From Mycobacterium marseillense (lineage in GTDB: Bacteria; Actinomycetota; Actinomycetes; Mycobacteriales; Mycobacteriaceae): a DNA stretch of 64,000 bases. The notes under the pieces were generated by a model. The model was given only the letters and a program-made list of their open reading frames with translations, was not told the DNA's origin and did not search any database. Numbering within the stretch: position 1 is the first letter of the stretch; each line of letters starts with the position of its first letter. The position numbers were made by a program, and so were the translations under genes. This document shows, one piece after another, positions 9,382-21,064 of this stretch. The stretch lies in contig NZ_AP022584.1 in assembly GCF_010731675.1 (NCBI RefSeq), positions 1,612,001 through 1,676,000 of the forward strand. Direction: 5' to 3'.

Positions 9382-9623
9382 CTGAACGATTCTCGTCGCC
9401 CGGCGCCCTGCATTACTGCGCGGCGCTGTCGGGCAACGACGCGGGAATGCGCAGGAATGAACTGAGCAAACATCCGGTCAGAGTACAGCGCCCACAAAAA
9501 CTGCACACGAGCAGTCGGACGCGGTCGTGGAATCCTCCGACCGATGTTGGAGCGCTCTTGTCAACTACACGCCCGTCGGTGGCGCACCGCGCAACGCGGT
9601 CGCACCGCCTCCCCGGATTGGCG

Positions 9624-10910
9624 TCAGCCGGCGACGGCCCCCGGTTCGCAGAACGGCGCCCCGAACTCGGTGACCGGTCGGAATCCGCGTTTGCGTACCT
9701 TCTCCGCGGCCCGGCGGATCAGCGCGTAGATTCCGACGAACGCCGCATGATCACTCATCACCAAGGGCGTCAGCAGCCGATTGTGCACCAACGAGAACGC
9801 CACGCCCGAGGCGGGGTCGGCCCATCCGACCGAGCCGCCCATCCCGACGTGGCCGAAGCCGGGCATCACGCCGCCGATCGGCAAACTGTGATAACCCAGG
9901 TGGAAAGCCAACGGCACGTAGATGTTTCGGTCCGGCCGCAGGCTGCGCTCACCCGTCAGGCTCGCCGTCAGGTCGCGGGAGAGGAATCGGATGCCCTCGA
10001 CCTCGCCACCATTGGCGATGGCGCCGTACATCCGCGCCAGGCCACGCGCCGTGGCCACCCCGTTGGCCGCCGGGATCTCGGCGTCGAGCAGCGGGGTGTC
10101 GCCCTGCACCGCCGCGACCATGCCCGGGAAATAGATCGCCCTGAACCCGCCGGAGAGTTCGTTGGCGACCTTGCGCGAGACGTAGTTGACGAGCGAACTG
10201 CCCAGCAGGTTCTGCGGCGCGACGATCTCGGCGACCCGCGTTGGGCACCCGGCCGGCGGGCGGCCCAGGTACAGGCCGTCGACGCCCAGCGGCTCGGCGA
10301 GTTCCTCGCGAATCAGCGTGCGCATCCCTTTACCGGTCACCGCGCGGCCCAGGCCCGACATTAGCCAGCCGAAGGTCAGCGCGTGGTACGCGGATTTGCC
10401 CAGCAGACGCCCGGGAGCCGCCGCGGCCAGCCGCTCCTCCATCACTACGTGATCAAGGAGGTCTTCCTTGGTGGCGCCGCGCAGACCCGAGAGGCCGGCC
10501 TGGTGGCGCATCACCTGGCGAACGGTCATGTCGGCCTTGCCGTTGGCCGCGAACTCGGGCCAGTATTCGGCGACCGGGGCGTCGTAGTCGATCAGCCCCC
10601 GGTCCGCGAGCCGGTGAATGACGGTGGCGGCCATTCCCTTGGTCGCGGAGAACACCATCGGGGCGGTGTTCTCCGACCACGGCCGCTCGCCGCCCCGGTC
10701 GGCAAACCCCGTCCAGACGTCCACGACGGGCTGGCCGTCGACATAGACGGCCAACGCCCCGCCGCCGAACCGGCGGGCGGGAAACATGCTGGAAAAGCTA
10801 CGAACGACGCACCCGAAGTGTGAGTCCGCCGCGCCGGACACACGGTGACCTGCGTCAAGGTCATCGTGGACACGGACCGCGCGGCGATTGACTCGGCTAT
10901 CCACCGTCAC
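9624..10910 (-). CDS. lipL: LipL, beta-lactamase-fold esterase (Rv1497 orthologue)
   Basis: A serine hydrolase of the class C beta-lactamase/DD-peptidase type, about 428 residues, matching M. tuberculosis LipL in length and position next to MeaB. The catalytic SxxK tetrad SATK lies near residue 90 (PMVFSATKGM), the Tyr motif YHALTFGW lies near residue 180, and a C-terminal GHVGMGGSVGW replaces the KTG-type motif. This pattern is typical of lipolytic rather than beta-lactam-hydrolysing members. The start is a GTG at 10910, 63 bp after meaB on the same strand, so it may be cotranscribed with the methylmalonyl-CoA mutase genes. It is probably an esterase acting on lipid or glycerol esters. Confidence 0.9.
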   Translation of the reverse strand: MTVDSRVNRRAVRVHDDLDAGHRVSGAADSHFGCVVRSFSSMFPARRFGGGALAVYVDGQPVVDVWTGFADRGGERPWSENTAPMVFSATKGMAATVIHRLADRGLIDYDAPVAEYWPEFAANGKADMTVRQVMRHQAGLSGLRGATKEDLLDHVVMEERLAAAAPGRLLGKSAYHALTFGWLMSGLGRAVTGKGMRTLIREELAEPLGVDGLYLGRPPAGCPTRVAEIVAPQNLLGSSLVNYVSRKVANELSGGFRAIYFPGMVAAVQGDTPLLDAEIPAANGVATARGLARMYGAIANGGEVEGIRFLSRDLTASLTGERSLRPDRNIYVPLAFHLGYHSLPIGGVMPGFGHVGMGGSVGWADPASGVAFSLVHNRLLTPLVMSDHAAFVGIYALIRRAAEKVRKRGFRPVTEFGAPFCEPGAVAG

Positions 10911-10973
10911 ACTTTGAATTTACTTGGATTACACAACCGGCAGGAGCGAAATCGAGGATTATTGACCTAACCG

Positions 10974-11954
10974 TTAACCCGACGCGGCCGTCAATATTTG
11001 CTGGGCGGCCAGCGCGGGAGTTAGCTCCCCCGCCTTGACCTTTCGCTCGACGTCGGCCCGGATCTTGCGCACCGCCGGGTTGGACGCCAACCGGTCCAAC
11101 ACCGTGTCGCGCACCATCTGCCAGGTCCAGTCCACCAGCTGGCCGCGGCGGCGCGCCTCGAACTCCCCCGCCTCGCTGAGCACCTGACGATGACGTTCGA
11201 CGGTGTCCCACAGTTCGTCGAGGCCGGTCCCCTCGGCGGCGCTCATCGTGAGAACGGGTGGTCGCCACAGGGTTTCGCGCGGATAAATCAACCTGATCGC
11301 CCCGGACAGCTCGCGCGCCGCCGACCGCGCCTCGGGGAGGTGCTTCCCGTCGGCCTTGTTCACCACGACGATGTCGGCGAGCTCCAGCACGCCCTTCTTG
11401 ATGCCCTGCAGCTGGTCGCCGCCGCGCGCCAGGGTCAGCAACACGAACGTGTCGACCATGTTGGCCACGGTCACCTCGGACTGCCCGACGCCGACGGTCT
11501 CGATCAGGACCACGTCGAAGCCGGCGGCCTCCAGCAGCACCGACGTTTCACGGGTGGCCTTGGCCACCCCGCCCAGGGTGCCCGACGTGGGCGACGGCCG
11601 AATGTATGCATCCGGGTGCATGGCCAGGCGCGCCATCCGGGTTTTGTCACCGAGGATCGAGCCGCCGGTGCGCGTCGACGACGGGTCGACGGCCAGCACC
11701 GCCACGCGATGGCCCCGTTCGATCAGACCCATGCCGAGGGCCTCGATGGTGGTGGACTTGCCCACCCCGGGAGTCCCGGTGATGCCCACCCGGTGCGCGT
11801 TGCCCGAGTCCGGCGTCAGCTCCAGCAGCAGCTGCTGCGCCTTCTGCTGGTGATCTTTGCGGGTGGACTCCAGCAGAGTGATGGCGCGTGGCAACGCCGC
11901 GCGGTCACCGCTGCGAACCGCCTTGGCCAGCTGCCCCACTGATTGCGCGCTCAT
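10974..11954 (-). CDS. meaB: MeaB, GTPase chaperone of methylmalonyl-CoA mutase (Rv1496 orthologue)
   Basis: A G3E-family P-loop GTPase, 326 residues. The Walker A GITGTPGVGKST lies near residue 57, the Walker B region VLAVDPSSTRTGGSILGDKT near residue 85, the IETVGVGQSE switch near residue 150 and the NKAD base-recognition motif near residue 200. MeaB guards methylmalonyl-CoA mutase, gating delivery and exchange of adenosylcobalamin and preventing inactivation. It directly follows mutB (79 bp gap) on the same strand, the expected operon order. In M. tuberculosis the mazE4-mazF4 toxin-antitoxin pair lies between these genes; here there is no room for it. It was once misnamed ArgK. Confidence 0.95.
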   Translation of the reverse strand: MSAQSVGQLAKAVRSGDRAALPRAITLLESTRKDHQQKAQQLLLELTPDSGNAHRVGITGTPGVGKSTTIEALGMGLIERGHRVAVLAVDPSSTRTGGSILGDKTRMARLAMHPDAYIRPSPTSGTLGGVAKATRETSVLLEAAGFDVVLIETVGVGQSEVTVANMVDTFVLLTLARGGDQLQGIKKGVLELADIVVVNKADGKHLPEARSAARELSGAIRLIYPRETLWRPPVLTMSAAEGTGLDELWDTVERHRQVLSEAGEFEARRRGQLVDWTWQMVRDTVLDRLASNPAVRKIRADVERKVKAGELTPALAAQQILTAASG

Positions 11955-12033
11955 CGGGCCGCCGACTGTAACGACGCTGCGAAAAACTGGGGCAAATGTC
12001 GCAGTGCCGTTACGCTCGCGAACACGGTTCCGG

Positions 12034-14289
<2,256 letters not shown>

Positions 14290-14294
14290 CCTAA

Positions 14295-16172
14295 CTACGC
14301 CCCCAGCCTCGTGAGCAGATCCGACAGTGCTTCGACCGCATTGATTTTCGCGGTCAGGAATTGGTCCGGTTGGTGCTCGGCGTCGGCCACGGCCTTCTCG
14401 GGACCGGCCAGATACACCCGGGAAATCCCGGCGCCGCGCGCCGCCTCCACGACGCCGGACGCCTCGTCCCCGTAACGCCTGTCGGTGCCGCAGATAACCG
14501 CCACCGTCGGCGTCCCTGCCTCGGCCACGGCCGCCGCGACACCGGCGGCGTCGACGGTTCCGGGGTTGACCGCCTCGATGCCGCCGGAGGCCAACAGGTT
14601 CGAGGCGAACGTCGCCCGAATGTTGTTCTCGGCCAACGGACCCAGGGGCAGCAACAGCGCCTGGGGCCGCGAGCCGGTGCGGGCCACGAAGGCGTCGGAG
14701 CGGTCACGCAGGGCTTCGAACTCCGCCGCGTACCGCACCAGCTTCCCGGCCGCCAGCGGCGAATACGACGAGTCGCTTTGCGGCAGCGGTGGTTCGGTGA
14801 GGTTCGGGAATTCGTTGACGCCCGTGATCGCCGTGCGTCGGTGCGCGATGTCGTCGCTGCGACGGGCCGCGATCTCGCCGATCTGACCGGCGATGAAGTC
14901 GACGGCCTCGGTGAATCCGCCGTGCGCCTCGATGGCCTGGAAATGCTGCCAGGCCTGCTCGGCCAGCCGGGCGGTGAGGTCCTCCACGAACCACGACCCG
15001 CCGGCCGGGTCAAGCACGCGGCCCACGTGTGACTCCTCGAGCAACAGCAGCTGGGTGTTGCGTGCGATGCGGCGCGCGAAACTCGTTGCGATGTCCGGAA
15101 ATCCGCCGTCGATCGCCACATCGAACGGGAAGACCAGCAGCGAGTCGGCGCCGCCGACGCCGGCGCCGAAGGCGGCCAGGGTGCAGCGCAGCATGTTCAC
15201 CCAGGGGTCGCGCTGGGTCATCATCGGCAGCGAGGTCTCGGCGTGGATGACGGCAGCACCGGCATCCGGCTCGCCGACGACCTCGGCGACTCGCGCCCAC
15301 AAATTGCGCGCCGCGCGGAACTTGGCGATCGTCATGAACTGGTCGTCGTCGGCGGCGAACCGGAAGCTGATCTGCCGCAACGCCTGGCCGATGGGCATCC
15401 CCGCCTCGGTGAGCAGCCGCAGGTAACTCACCGCGGCCGCGACACCGGCGGCCAGCTCCCACGTCGCGTTGGCGCCGAGATTGTGGAACGCGGGCCCGTC
15501 AACGGTGATCGCCCGCACGCCGGTGTGCTCGGCGGCCCGCTTGGCGACGGTGACCACGTCGTCGATCTTCGGGGCGGCACGGTCACTGAGCGCCGCGGTC
15601 AGCGGGTCGCCGCCGAGGTCGATCGACACGGTGGCGCGCTGCTCGGGTTCCACCTCGTCGGCCAGTGCCAGCGCGACGTCGCCGGCCGCCGCGTAGTCGG
15701 CGCCGGCTTCCAGGATCAGCGGCGCCATGCTCAGGTAGACACCCTGCAGCGTGTCGGCCAGCTGCTCGGGCGCCACGCCGGACTCCCCGATGCGCAGCAC
15801 CAGGGCACTGGCCCCGTTGCCCAGCGCGTCGAGCACAGCGGAGTTGACGTCCTTTGCCGCGACGCCCGGCACCGGGGTGGCCGGGAATGCCTCGGCGACC
15901 CGCCAGCCGGTCTTGACGTCGCGCAGCGCGTCGCCGCCGCGCACATAAGGCCACTCACCCGGGAGCGGCGGTTCGGGCAACTCGTCGAGCGCGGTGTAGA
16001 GCGCGCGAATCGCGACCCCGTCGTACGTCGGGGTTTCCAGCAGCCGCTCGGGCGCGTCCCCCAACTGCTCGGGGTCCTTCCGGGTGCTCTTGGCCAGCAC
16101 TCCGGCGACCGCACTGCGCCAACGCCCGCGAACCTGTTCTAGGCCGGCGAGCTCGGGTACATCAATGGACAC
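14295..16172 (-). CDS. mutA: Methylmalonyl-CoA mutase small subunit MutA
   Basis: A 625-residue paralogue of MutB that forms the structural half of the heterodimer. It keeps the barrel segments (for example [18 protein letters not shown]) but its C-terminal domain lacks the DxHxxG cobalamin ligand motif. At the corresponding place it reads [16 protein letters not shown], as expected for a non-catalytic subunit. Start ATG 16172. It is the first gene of the mutA-mutB-meaB-lipL run and is divergent from the membrane protein at 16344, with a 171-bp shared upstream region. I saw no clear operator in that region. Confidence 0.95.
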   Translation of the reverse strand: MSIDVPELAGLEQVRGRWRSAVAGVLAKSTRKDPEQLGDAPERLLETPTYDGVAIRALYTALDELPEPPLPGEWPYVRGGDALRDVKTGWRVAEAFPATPVPGVAAKDVNSAVLDALGNGASALVLRIGESGVAPEQLADTLQGVYLSMAPLILEAGADYAAAGDVALALADEVEPEQRATVSIDLGGDPLTAALSDRAAPKIDDVVTVAKRAAEHTGVRAITVDGPAFHNLGANATWELAAGVAAAVSYLRLLTEAGMPIGQALRQISFRFAADDDQFMTIAKFRAARNLWARVAEVVGEPDAGAAVIHAETSLPMMTQRDPWVNMLRCTLAAFGAGVGGADSLLVFPFDVAIDGGFPDIATSFARRIARNTQLLLLEESHVGRVLDPAGGSWFVEDLTARLAEQAWQHFQAIEAHGGFTEAVDFIAGQIGEIAARRSDDIAHRRTAITGVNEFPNLTEPPLPQSDSSYSPLAAGKLVRYAAEFEALRDRSDAFVARTGSRPQALLLPLGPLAENNIRATFASNLLASGGIEAVNPGTVDAAGVAAAVAEAGTPTVAVICGTDRRYGDEASGVVEAARGAGISRVYLAGPEKAVADAEHQPDQFLTAKINAVEALSDLLTRLGA

Positions 16173-16343
16173 CGATTGCTCCCTTTTCCCAGCATTTGGG
16201 CTACAGCTTTGGGGATACCACTTAGCTATTGAGGCTAATTGATGGGAGCTCCCCGCTAAAAACCGCCAGGTGCCGCGAGCCGACCGGACTCACGACGAAA
16301 CGCCAGCCATGGGCAACGCCCAATTCATCTGCGCCCCGTAACC

Positions 16344-17120
16344 TTGGATGCCGTGCCGGCTTCCGCCACCAGCAAAATCACCGCGACGCTTCGCGATCTC
16401 GGCTGCGCCATCCGCGCGGCCGGGCGCAGCGTCTCTCGGTCGCGGATCGTCTGGACAGTGGTGGGCATCACAGCGTTTCTGGTTCTGGCGTCGTTGCTTC
16501 CGCTGCCCTCACCGGTGCAGATGCGCGACTGGGCCCAGTCACTCGGGCCGTGGTTCCCGCTAGCGTTTCTGGTCGCGCACATCGTCGTGACGGTGGTGCC
16601 CATCCCGCGCACCGCGTTCACGCTGGCGGCCGGGTTGCTCTTCGGCCCGCTGCTGGGCGTTGCCATCGCGGTGGTCGCCAGCACGGCAAGCGCGATGATC
16701 GCCTTGCTGCTGGTGCGTGCGGCCGGGTGGCGATTGAACCGCTTGGTGCGCCACCGATCGATCGACACGGTGGAGGAGCGGCTGCGGCGACGGGGCTGGC
16801 TGGCCATCGTGTCGCTGCGATTGATTCCTGCGGTGCCGTTCTCGGCGCTCAACTACGCCGCCGGCGCGTCGAGCGTGCGGGTACTGCCCTACGCGTTGGC
16901 GACGCTGGCCGGACTGTTGCCCGGTACCACCGCCGTTGTCGTCCTGGGCGACGCGCTGGCCGGTCATCCCAGCTCGCTGCTGTATCTGGTGTCGGCGGTC
17001 ACCAGCGCGCTGGGCCTGGCGGGCTTGATCATCGAGGTCCGCCACTTCCGTCGGCACCACCGCCGTGCACACCGTCACCTCGACGACGAGCTCTCCCCCG
17101 AGCCGGCCGCCGTCAGCTGA
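16344..17120 (+). CDS. VTT/SNARE-associated (TVP38/DedA-like) membrane protein, Rv1491c orthologue
   Basis: A 258-residue integral membrane protein. After a basic cytoplasmic N-terminus there is a helix near residues 37-56. The VTT core follows, including a PIPRTAFTLAAGLLFGPLLG motif near residue 92 and the RLIPAVPFSALNYAAGASSV segment near residue 160, both diagnostic of the TVP38/TMEM64 family. Two more helices precede a His/Arg-rich tail. Members of this superfamily are implicated in lipid scrambling and membrane homeostasis; the substrate here is unknown. Its place divergent from mutA matches M. tuberculosis Rv1491c. The window sequence upstream is short, so its promoter must overlap the mutA upstream region. 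Confidence 0.88.
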   Translation: MDAVPASATSKITATLRDLGCAIRAAGRSVSRSRIVWTVVGITAFLVLASLLPLPSPVQMRDWAQSLGPWFPLAFLVAHIVVTVVPIPRTAFTLAAGLLFGPLLGVAIAVVASTASAMIALLLVRAAGWRLNRLVRHRSIDTVEERLRRRGWLAIVSLRLIPAVPFSALNYAAGASSVRVLPYALATLAGLLPGTTAVVVLGDALAGHPSSLLYLVSAVTSALGLAGLIIEVRHFRRHHRRAHRHLDDELSPEPAAVS

Positions 17121-17178
17121 TCCACCAACTCTGTCGAGAGCGCCGCGCGAGGCGGCAAAGATCGATCTAATAGAGGGC

Positions 17179-18150
17179 GTGTACGCGCTGGAGTTCACCA
17201 GCTGGGGGTCGCCATATTCGCCGGCTCGTACCGTCGCGCTCCCGCTCAGTGCCCTGGTGCTGGCGGTACTCGCCGTGTTGGGCTTCCTGCCCAGTCCGAG
17301 CCAGCGGCGACGCAGGCCGAAGACCCGTGCGTTCGTCCTGCCGCCGCGCGCCAAACTGCACACCACCCTGCTCGTCCTCGCGGCGGTGTGTAGCACCGCC
17401 GCCCTGGTCGCGGCCATCTGCCTGTTCCCCAAGGCCGCGACCCCGGCACAGCAGCCGCTCCCACCGCCGCCCACCCTGGCGCCGATCGATCTGCCCGCGG
17501 CCAGCGCGATCGGCCCGGGTGCCGGGATCTACGTCGACTATGCCGACGGCTCCGGCGGAATGGGTTGCACCGCAGGGTTTTTGGTGCATACCAGTGGCGG
17601 CCGGCCCGGGATACTCACCGCCGGTCATTGCAATCGCCCCGGTGCGCCGAGCAAGGTCACGATGAACCTGGGCGGGGTCCTGCCCTATACCCCGTTGGGC
17701 ACCTTCACCCGGACGATCAGCGAAGGCGTCCACGACGAACAGCACGACATCGGCCTGATCACGCTGGACGGCGACCACGTTCCCCGGTCCTCGGCGGTCG
17801 CCGCGTCGCTGCCCGTCACCGGCGTGGCGACCAATCTTGAAGTCGGACAACAGTTGTGCAAGTTCGGCATGGGCTCGGGCGTGGACGCCTGTGGGCAGAT
17901 CGTGGAGATCACCGCAAGCAAGGTCGTGTTTCTGGCGAGCGGGCAGTGCGGCGACTCGGGCGGCCCCGTGTACCTCTACGAACGCGACGGCACCGTCAGC
18001 GCCGTCGGCATTCTCATCCGCGGCGGTGACCCCTACATCCCCAAGGCCGGATGCGCCGCCCGCGCCAAATTCTCCGTCGCCGAGTTGGTGCGGCCGTGGC
18101 TGGACAAGTGGCGCCTGACCGCGATCACCGCTCCGTCGTCCCCGCCCTGA
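17179..18150 (+). CDS. Membrane-anchored S1-family (chymotrypsin-like) serine protease
   Basis: A putative protease with two N-terminal hydrophobic segments (VALPLSALVLAVLAVLGFLP and TLLVLAAVCSTAALVAAICL) separated by an arginine-rich loop. A proline-rich linker and then a chymotrypsin-like domain follow. The catalytic triad can be read: His in LTAGHC, Asp in QHDIGLI and Ser in GQCGDSGGPVYL. Cysteine pairs (GMGCTAG/GHC and VDACGQ/GQCGD) suggest disulfides and an extracytoplasmic domain. The start is uncertain: GTG 17179 follows AGAGGG closely, while an ATG at 17065 would overlap the previous gene by 56 bp. Its substrate is unknown. It lies immediately upstream of the proline-rich secreted protein gene. 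Confidence 0.8.
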   Translation: MYALEFTSWGSPYSPARTVALPLSALVLAVLAVLGFLPSPSQRRRRPKTRAFVLPPRAKLHTTLLVLAAVCSTAALVAAICLFPKAATPAQQPLPPPPTLAPIDLPAASAIGPGAGIYVDYADGSGGMGCTAGFLVHTSGGRPGILTAGHCNRPGAPSKVTMNLGGVLPYTPLGTFTRTISEGVHDEQHDIGLITLDGDHVPRSSAVAASLPVTGVATNLEVGQQLCKFGMGSGVDACGQIVEITASKVVFLASGQCGDSGGPVYLYERDGTVSAVGILIRGGDPYIPKAGCAARAKFSVAELVRPWLDKWRLTAITAPSSPP

Positions 18151-18176
18151 CGGGCCCTTGCGCTCTGCCCCTCCGT

Positions 18177-18209
18177 CTTCAGGTCCACTTCAGGCTGACC
18201 TCCTACCGT
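18177..18209 (+). promoter_or_regulatory. CTTCAG direct-repeat promoter (two-component system site 1)
   Basis: CTTCAG at 18177-18182 and again at 18188-18193 (11-bp period), then 10 bp, then TACCGT at 18204-18209, a TANNNT-type -10. The same arrangement with identical spacing occurs at 34473-34505 and, on the minus strand, at 34355-34323 before the response regulator gene. Direct hexamers one helical turn apart next to the -10 are typical of OmpR/PhoP-type activator sites. The downstream gene encodes a proline-rich exported protein. Confidence 0.7.
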
Positions 18210-18276
18210 CGTGACAAGCGGTGCGAGAAGGATGATTTCGCGCCGCCAGGTTAGGAAACGACGACTGGAAGGATGG

Positions 18277-18531
18277 ATGGGTCGAGTGAAGTTCAAGCAA
18301 CTCATCGCTGGTTCGTTGCTCGCGGGGGCCTTCGGGGCCGCGGTGGCCGGCATCGGTGCCGGAGTGGCGAGCGCGGATCCGCCGCCCCCGCCGCCGCCTC
18401 CGGGGCAGCCCGGACCGCCACCGCCGGGTGGGCCGTTCGGCGGACCACCGCCCGCGCCGGGCGGACCGCTGGGACCGCCGCCGCCGGGACACGGGCCGGG
18501 CGGACCCTTGCCGCCCCCACCAGGGTGGTGA
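18277..18531 (+). CDS. Small exported proline/glycine-rich protein
   Basis: An 84-residue protein with a clear Sec signal peptide: a basic start (MGRVKFKQ), a hydrophobic core and an ASADP cleavage region near residue 35. The mature part consists almost entirely of Pro and Gly with a few Phe, His and a terminal Trp. The ATG at 18277 follows GGAAGG. A GTG at 18211 is in frame and would add 22 arginine-rich residues, but it lies only 1 bp past the predicted -10 and is disfavoured. It has no recognisable fold and is probably a wall- or periplasm-located structural peptide. It has the same promoter architecture as the two-component system genes 16 kb away, so I infer coregulation. Confidence 0.75.
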   Translation: MGRVKFKQLIAGSLLAGAFGAAVAGIGAGVASADPPPPPPPPGQPGPPPPGGPFGGPPPAPGGPLGPPPPGHGPGGPLPPPPGW

Positions 18532-18849
18532 TCGCGGCGGTGCACTAGCCGTGTCGTGGTGTGGCCGTCTCGGGTGTCCGCGGCGGCCATCACCGTTTTC
18601 ACCGCACGCCGCCTCCGCACAACGACCAAGTAGTTTGATAAAGGCGCGGTTTCGATAAAGGCCGCGGATTCGTCGCACGACCTCTGTCGAAAGTCGCAGG
18701 TGAGACCCGAGCATTCGTCGCCGCGTGGCCGTCCCACTACAGCGAGACCCAAACCGGTTGCAGCATCAATAAATTCGTGTAAACGGCCCACCGATACCGC
18801 ACCGTCAGGATTAAGGCCGGCAACCCAAGCTCTGACCAGTGCCGGACCG
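18532..18849. other. Intergenic stretch between convergent genes
   Basis: About 318 bp between the proline-rich protein gene and the 3' end of the desaturase gene. No supportable gene, RNA or strong hairpin was seen. Confidence 0.4.
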
Positions 18850-19833
18850 CTACCTACCGATCTCCGCGATCTGCTTCGACGATGCGGCGACTGTCCCCCG
18901 CCATCTGCGGTACTCCGAAGGAGTCATTTCCTGCCCCCACGCGGTGCAGATCGGCACGTTTCGGTCCAGATACTCGGATTCTGCAGCTCTCCATGCCTTT
19001 ACGTACAGGTAAAAGGGGATCCCAGTATGGATGTGATGAACTAGGTGATAGTTCTGATACATCAACAACGGACACAAAACACGCTCCCAGCCAACCCGAA
19101 CCCGGGCGACCCGGAATCGGTCGCCCTTTGCCGTGAACAGGCCGTGATGAGGCAGCCAGTCAAACCACCACGCGAGGACGCCCACCCCGATCCGCTGTGG
19201 GATGAAATAGATGAGCACCAGCTCTTTCCCATAGCCGAGAACCAGGATGGCGGTTACGAAGGCGAGGGCCAGCGTGAGGTATATGGCAAATCCCAGGGCT
19301 TCCTTGTGCGGGCGCCGGCGCAGGCGCGTTAGGTAAAAGCGGCAGTACCAGGCATCGATTGTCAACCAGCGCAACGGCAGTTGCCAACGCGGGCCGGTGA
19401 TACTCCACGCGTCCGGATCGTCGTGGATATTTTCGTTGGTGTTGCGGTGGTGCGCGAGATGCGTATACGCGAGCATTGGGAATGTTCCGAACAACGAGAC
19501 GAACGGCATCGACAGGCGGCCGAAGACCTGGTTGATCCAGTTTGGCCGGCCGACGGTGTGGTGAATCGATTCGTGCGCCACGATGAACATGGAAACCGTC
19601 AGGAAACCCTGAACGACGATGGTGACCACCAACCACCAACGACTCACTCCGCAGAGAACCGCTGCCGTCGCCGCGCACCACGCAACGAGCGATCCAAGCC
19701 AGACGAGCACGGTCGGCACTGCAATGATCGGCCGCACAAACCTTGGAGGTGGGAAGCCTCGCCGGATTCCGGCCACCTCGGCGGCGCCGCGTGATCTTTG
19801 CTCGGTGACGGCAAGCATCTCGACTGCTGTCAC
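18850..19833 (-). CDS. Membrane fatty-acid desaturase (diiron, three His boxes)
   Basis: A member of the membrane fatty-acid desaturase/hydroxylase superfamily, about 327 residues from the chosen start. The His boxes HESIHH (near residue 89), HLAHHRN (near residue 127) and HLVHHIH (near residue 270), plus LPHHGLF, are the diiron ligands. Hydrophobic helices lie between them in the usual order. The start is uncertain: GTG 19833 is preceded by a G-rich leader, ATG 19818 is close by, and an ORF extending to 20010 adds an unlikely N-terminus. It probably introduces a double bond or hydroxyl into a fatty acyl chain. Its position next to the lipopeptide synthetase suggests it may modify that lipid, but this is inference. 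Confidence 0.85.
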   Translation of the reverse strand: MTAVEMLAVTEQRSRGAAEVAGIRRGFPPPRFVRPIIAVPTVLVWLGSLVAWCAATAAVLCGVSRWWLVVTIVVQGFLTVSMFIVAHESIHHTVGRPNWINQVFGRLSMPFVSLFGTFPMLAYTHLAHHRNTNENIHDDPDAWSITGPRWQLPLRWLTIDAWYCRFYLTRLRRRPHKEALGFAIYLTLALAFVTAILVLGYGKELVLIYFIPQRIGVGVLAWWFDWLPHHGLFTAKGDRFRVARVRVGWERVLCPLLMYQNYHLVHHIHTGIPFYLYVKAWRAAESEYLDRNVPICTAWGQEMTPSEYRRWRGTVAASSKQIAEIGR

Positions 19834-20290
19834 CACGACCCCCTGCTGGGAACACGCCACCGATGCACTGTGTAGAAAGCCATGTGGCACCACCTTGTTT
19901 CGACCTTGCTTGTCATACTTATTTGCGTAATAAACTATTTGGCGATCTCGCCATGTGGGTGAACACAATAAAATTCGGTTATGCGTAGGCCGCATTCTCG
20001 ACCTGCTCACAGCGCAACCCGATCGAGCCTCCCTCTTACCCTGGGAATTGCGATGTTGCAGAATGTTTGCCTGGATTAGACCTGGGTGTTCACCAGGATA
20101 AACATTAATGACCTAGTCGCTGAAAAGCACCGTTGTTACCGTCGGAAAGCAGCGTTCGTTGTTGATTTCCAGATGTTATTGTCTGGTGCTCCCCCTCGCC
20201 GTCGAAGTTATTAACCTTTCCTGTCCTAAAGCTGGTCACTTCGGACAGATGCGGCGTCCCCGCCTCTCGACAATCCGGGCACTCGGACGT
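19834..20290. other. AT-rich intergenic stretch
   Basis: About 457 bp between the desaturase start and the 3' end of the protein at 20291-21064. It is visibly more AT-rich than the rest of the window (for example around 19910-19985 and 20085-20225). No credible gene is present. It could hold the desaturase promoter, and its composition suggests imported DNA or a silenced region. Confidence 0.5.
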
Positions 20291-21064
20291 TCAAGTATTT
20301 TGCATTACCTCCGATATCGCGGGTTCGGGGCTCCACGCATGCGCGAAGATTTTTCCGCCTTTCAATAGCGCGGTGAGCTCTCCGCCCAAATCGGCCGATA
20401 CTGATCTGACGGTTGAAAGTCGAACATGATTCATGAGATTCGTCAGGGCATTCAGCTTATAGAGCGGTTCCAGCTGCGGACTTATCGAAGCGGGACATAT
20501 TGCGATAGGTATCGTTTCGTGATACTTCATGCCCAGCACGAACGCTGTCTTGGAATCGGCGCTCAACATGAACGGTTCATCGCCTTTGTCGAGATTTCTG
20601 AGCATCAGAAGCGGAATATCGCTCACCCAAAGAGGCTCAACAGGCTTATCGCGATCCGTATGGGTTCCGATCGGATTTCTCGGATGAGTCCAAGCAATCG
20701 TCAGACCAGCAGCTATAAGCTCGAGTCTCATTTTCTGCCGCCACACTTCACCTTGGGCAGCGACCGCTTCCAAGAAGTTCTTGTCATTCTGATATGCCAC
20801 GCCGACAACCAGATAACGATCAGAATGTCGAGCGTGAAATTCACGCAGCTCCATTATGGTTCGGTGAAATTCCTCCTCATCCAGGAGAAAATCGCTCGTA
20901 TCATAGTAGAATTGACGCTTGACGAGCATCGTCCCGGTAAATGGACAATGAGCTTTTCGGCCGTCGCCGCGGACAAGAAAATCAAGGTATTGTTGTATTA
21001 CCGGCACGCAGTCGTCCGTGTGATGGCTGAGCTCAGTGAAGACATAGTCCGATCGTCGGTACAT
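20291..21064 (-). CDS. Uncharacterised protein beside the NRPS (possibly DUF6875-like)
   Basis: I do not recognise this 257-residue protein with confidence. It is soluble, with no signal peptide. Segments that look conserved are GRKAHCPFTGTMLVKRQFYY near residue 36, TIAWTHPRNPIGTH near residue 140 and LWVSDIPLLMLRNL. The Pro-Phe and Asn-Pro-Ile-Gly-Thr-His pattern reminds me of the DUF6875-type family found near peptide biosynthesis genes, but that is tentative. The ATG at 21064 follows GGGAGGGG at ideal spacing, so the start is good; a start at 21097 is not needed. Its base composition is clearly more AT-rich than its neighbours. It is divergent from the NRPS, with 700 bp between. Confidence 0.7.
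   Translation of the reverse strand: MYRRSDYVFTELSHHTDDCVPVIQQYLDFLVRGDGRKAHCPFTGTMLVKRQFYYDTSDFLLDEEEFHRTIMELREFHARHSDRYLVVGVAYQNDKNFLEAVAAQGEVWRQKMRLELIAAGLTIAWTHPRNPIGTHTDRDKPVEPLWVSDIPLLMLRNLDKGDEPFMLSADSKTAFVLGMKYHETIPIAICPASISPQLEPLYKLNALTNLMNHVRLSTVRSVSADLGGELTALLKGGKIFAHAWSPEPAISEVMQNT

Noticed and set aside
16173..16343. Operator for the divergent mutA / VTT-protein region
   Set aside because: I looked for palindromes or direct repeats in the 171-bp region and saw none strong enough to report.
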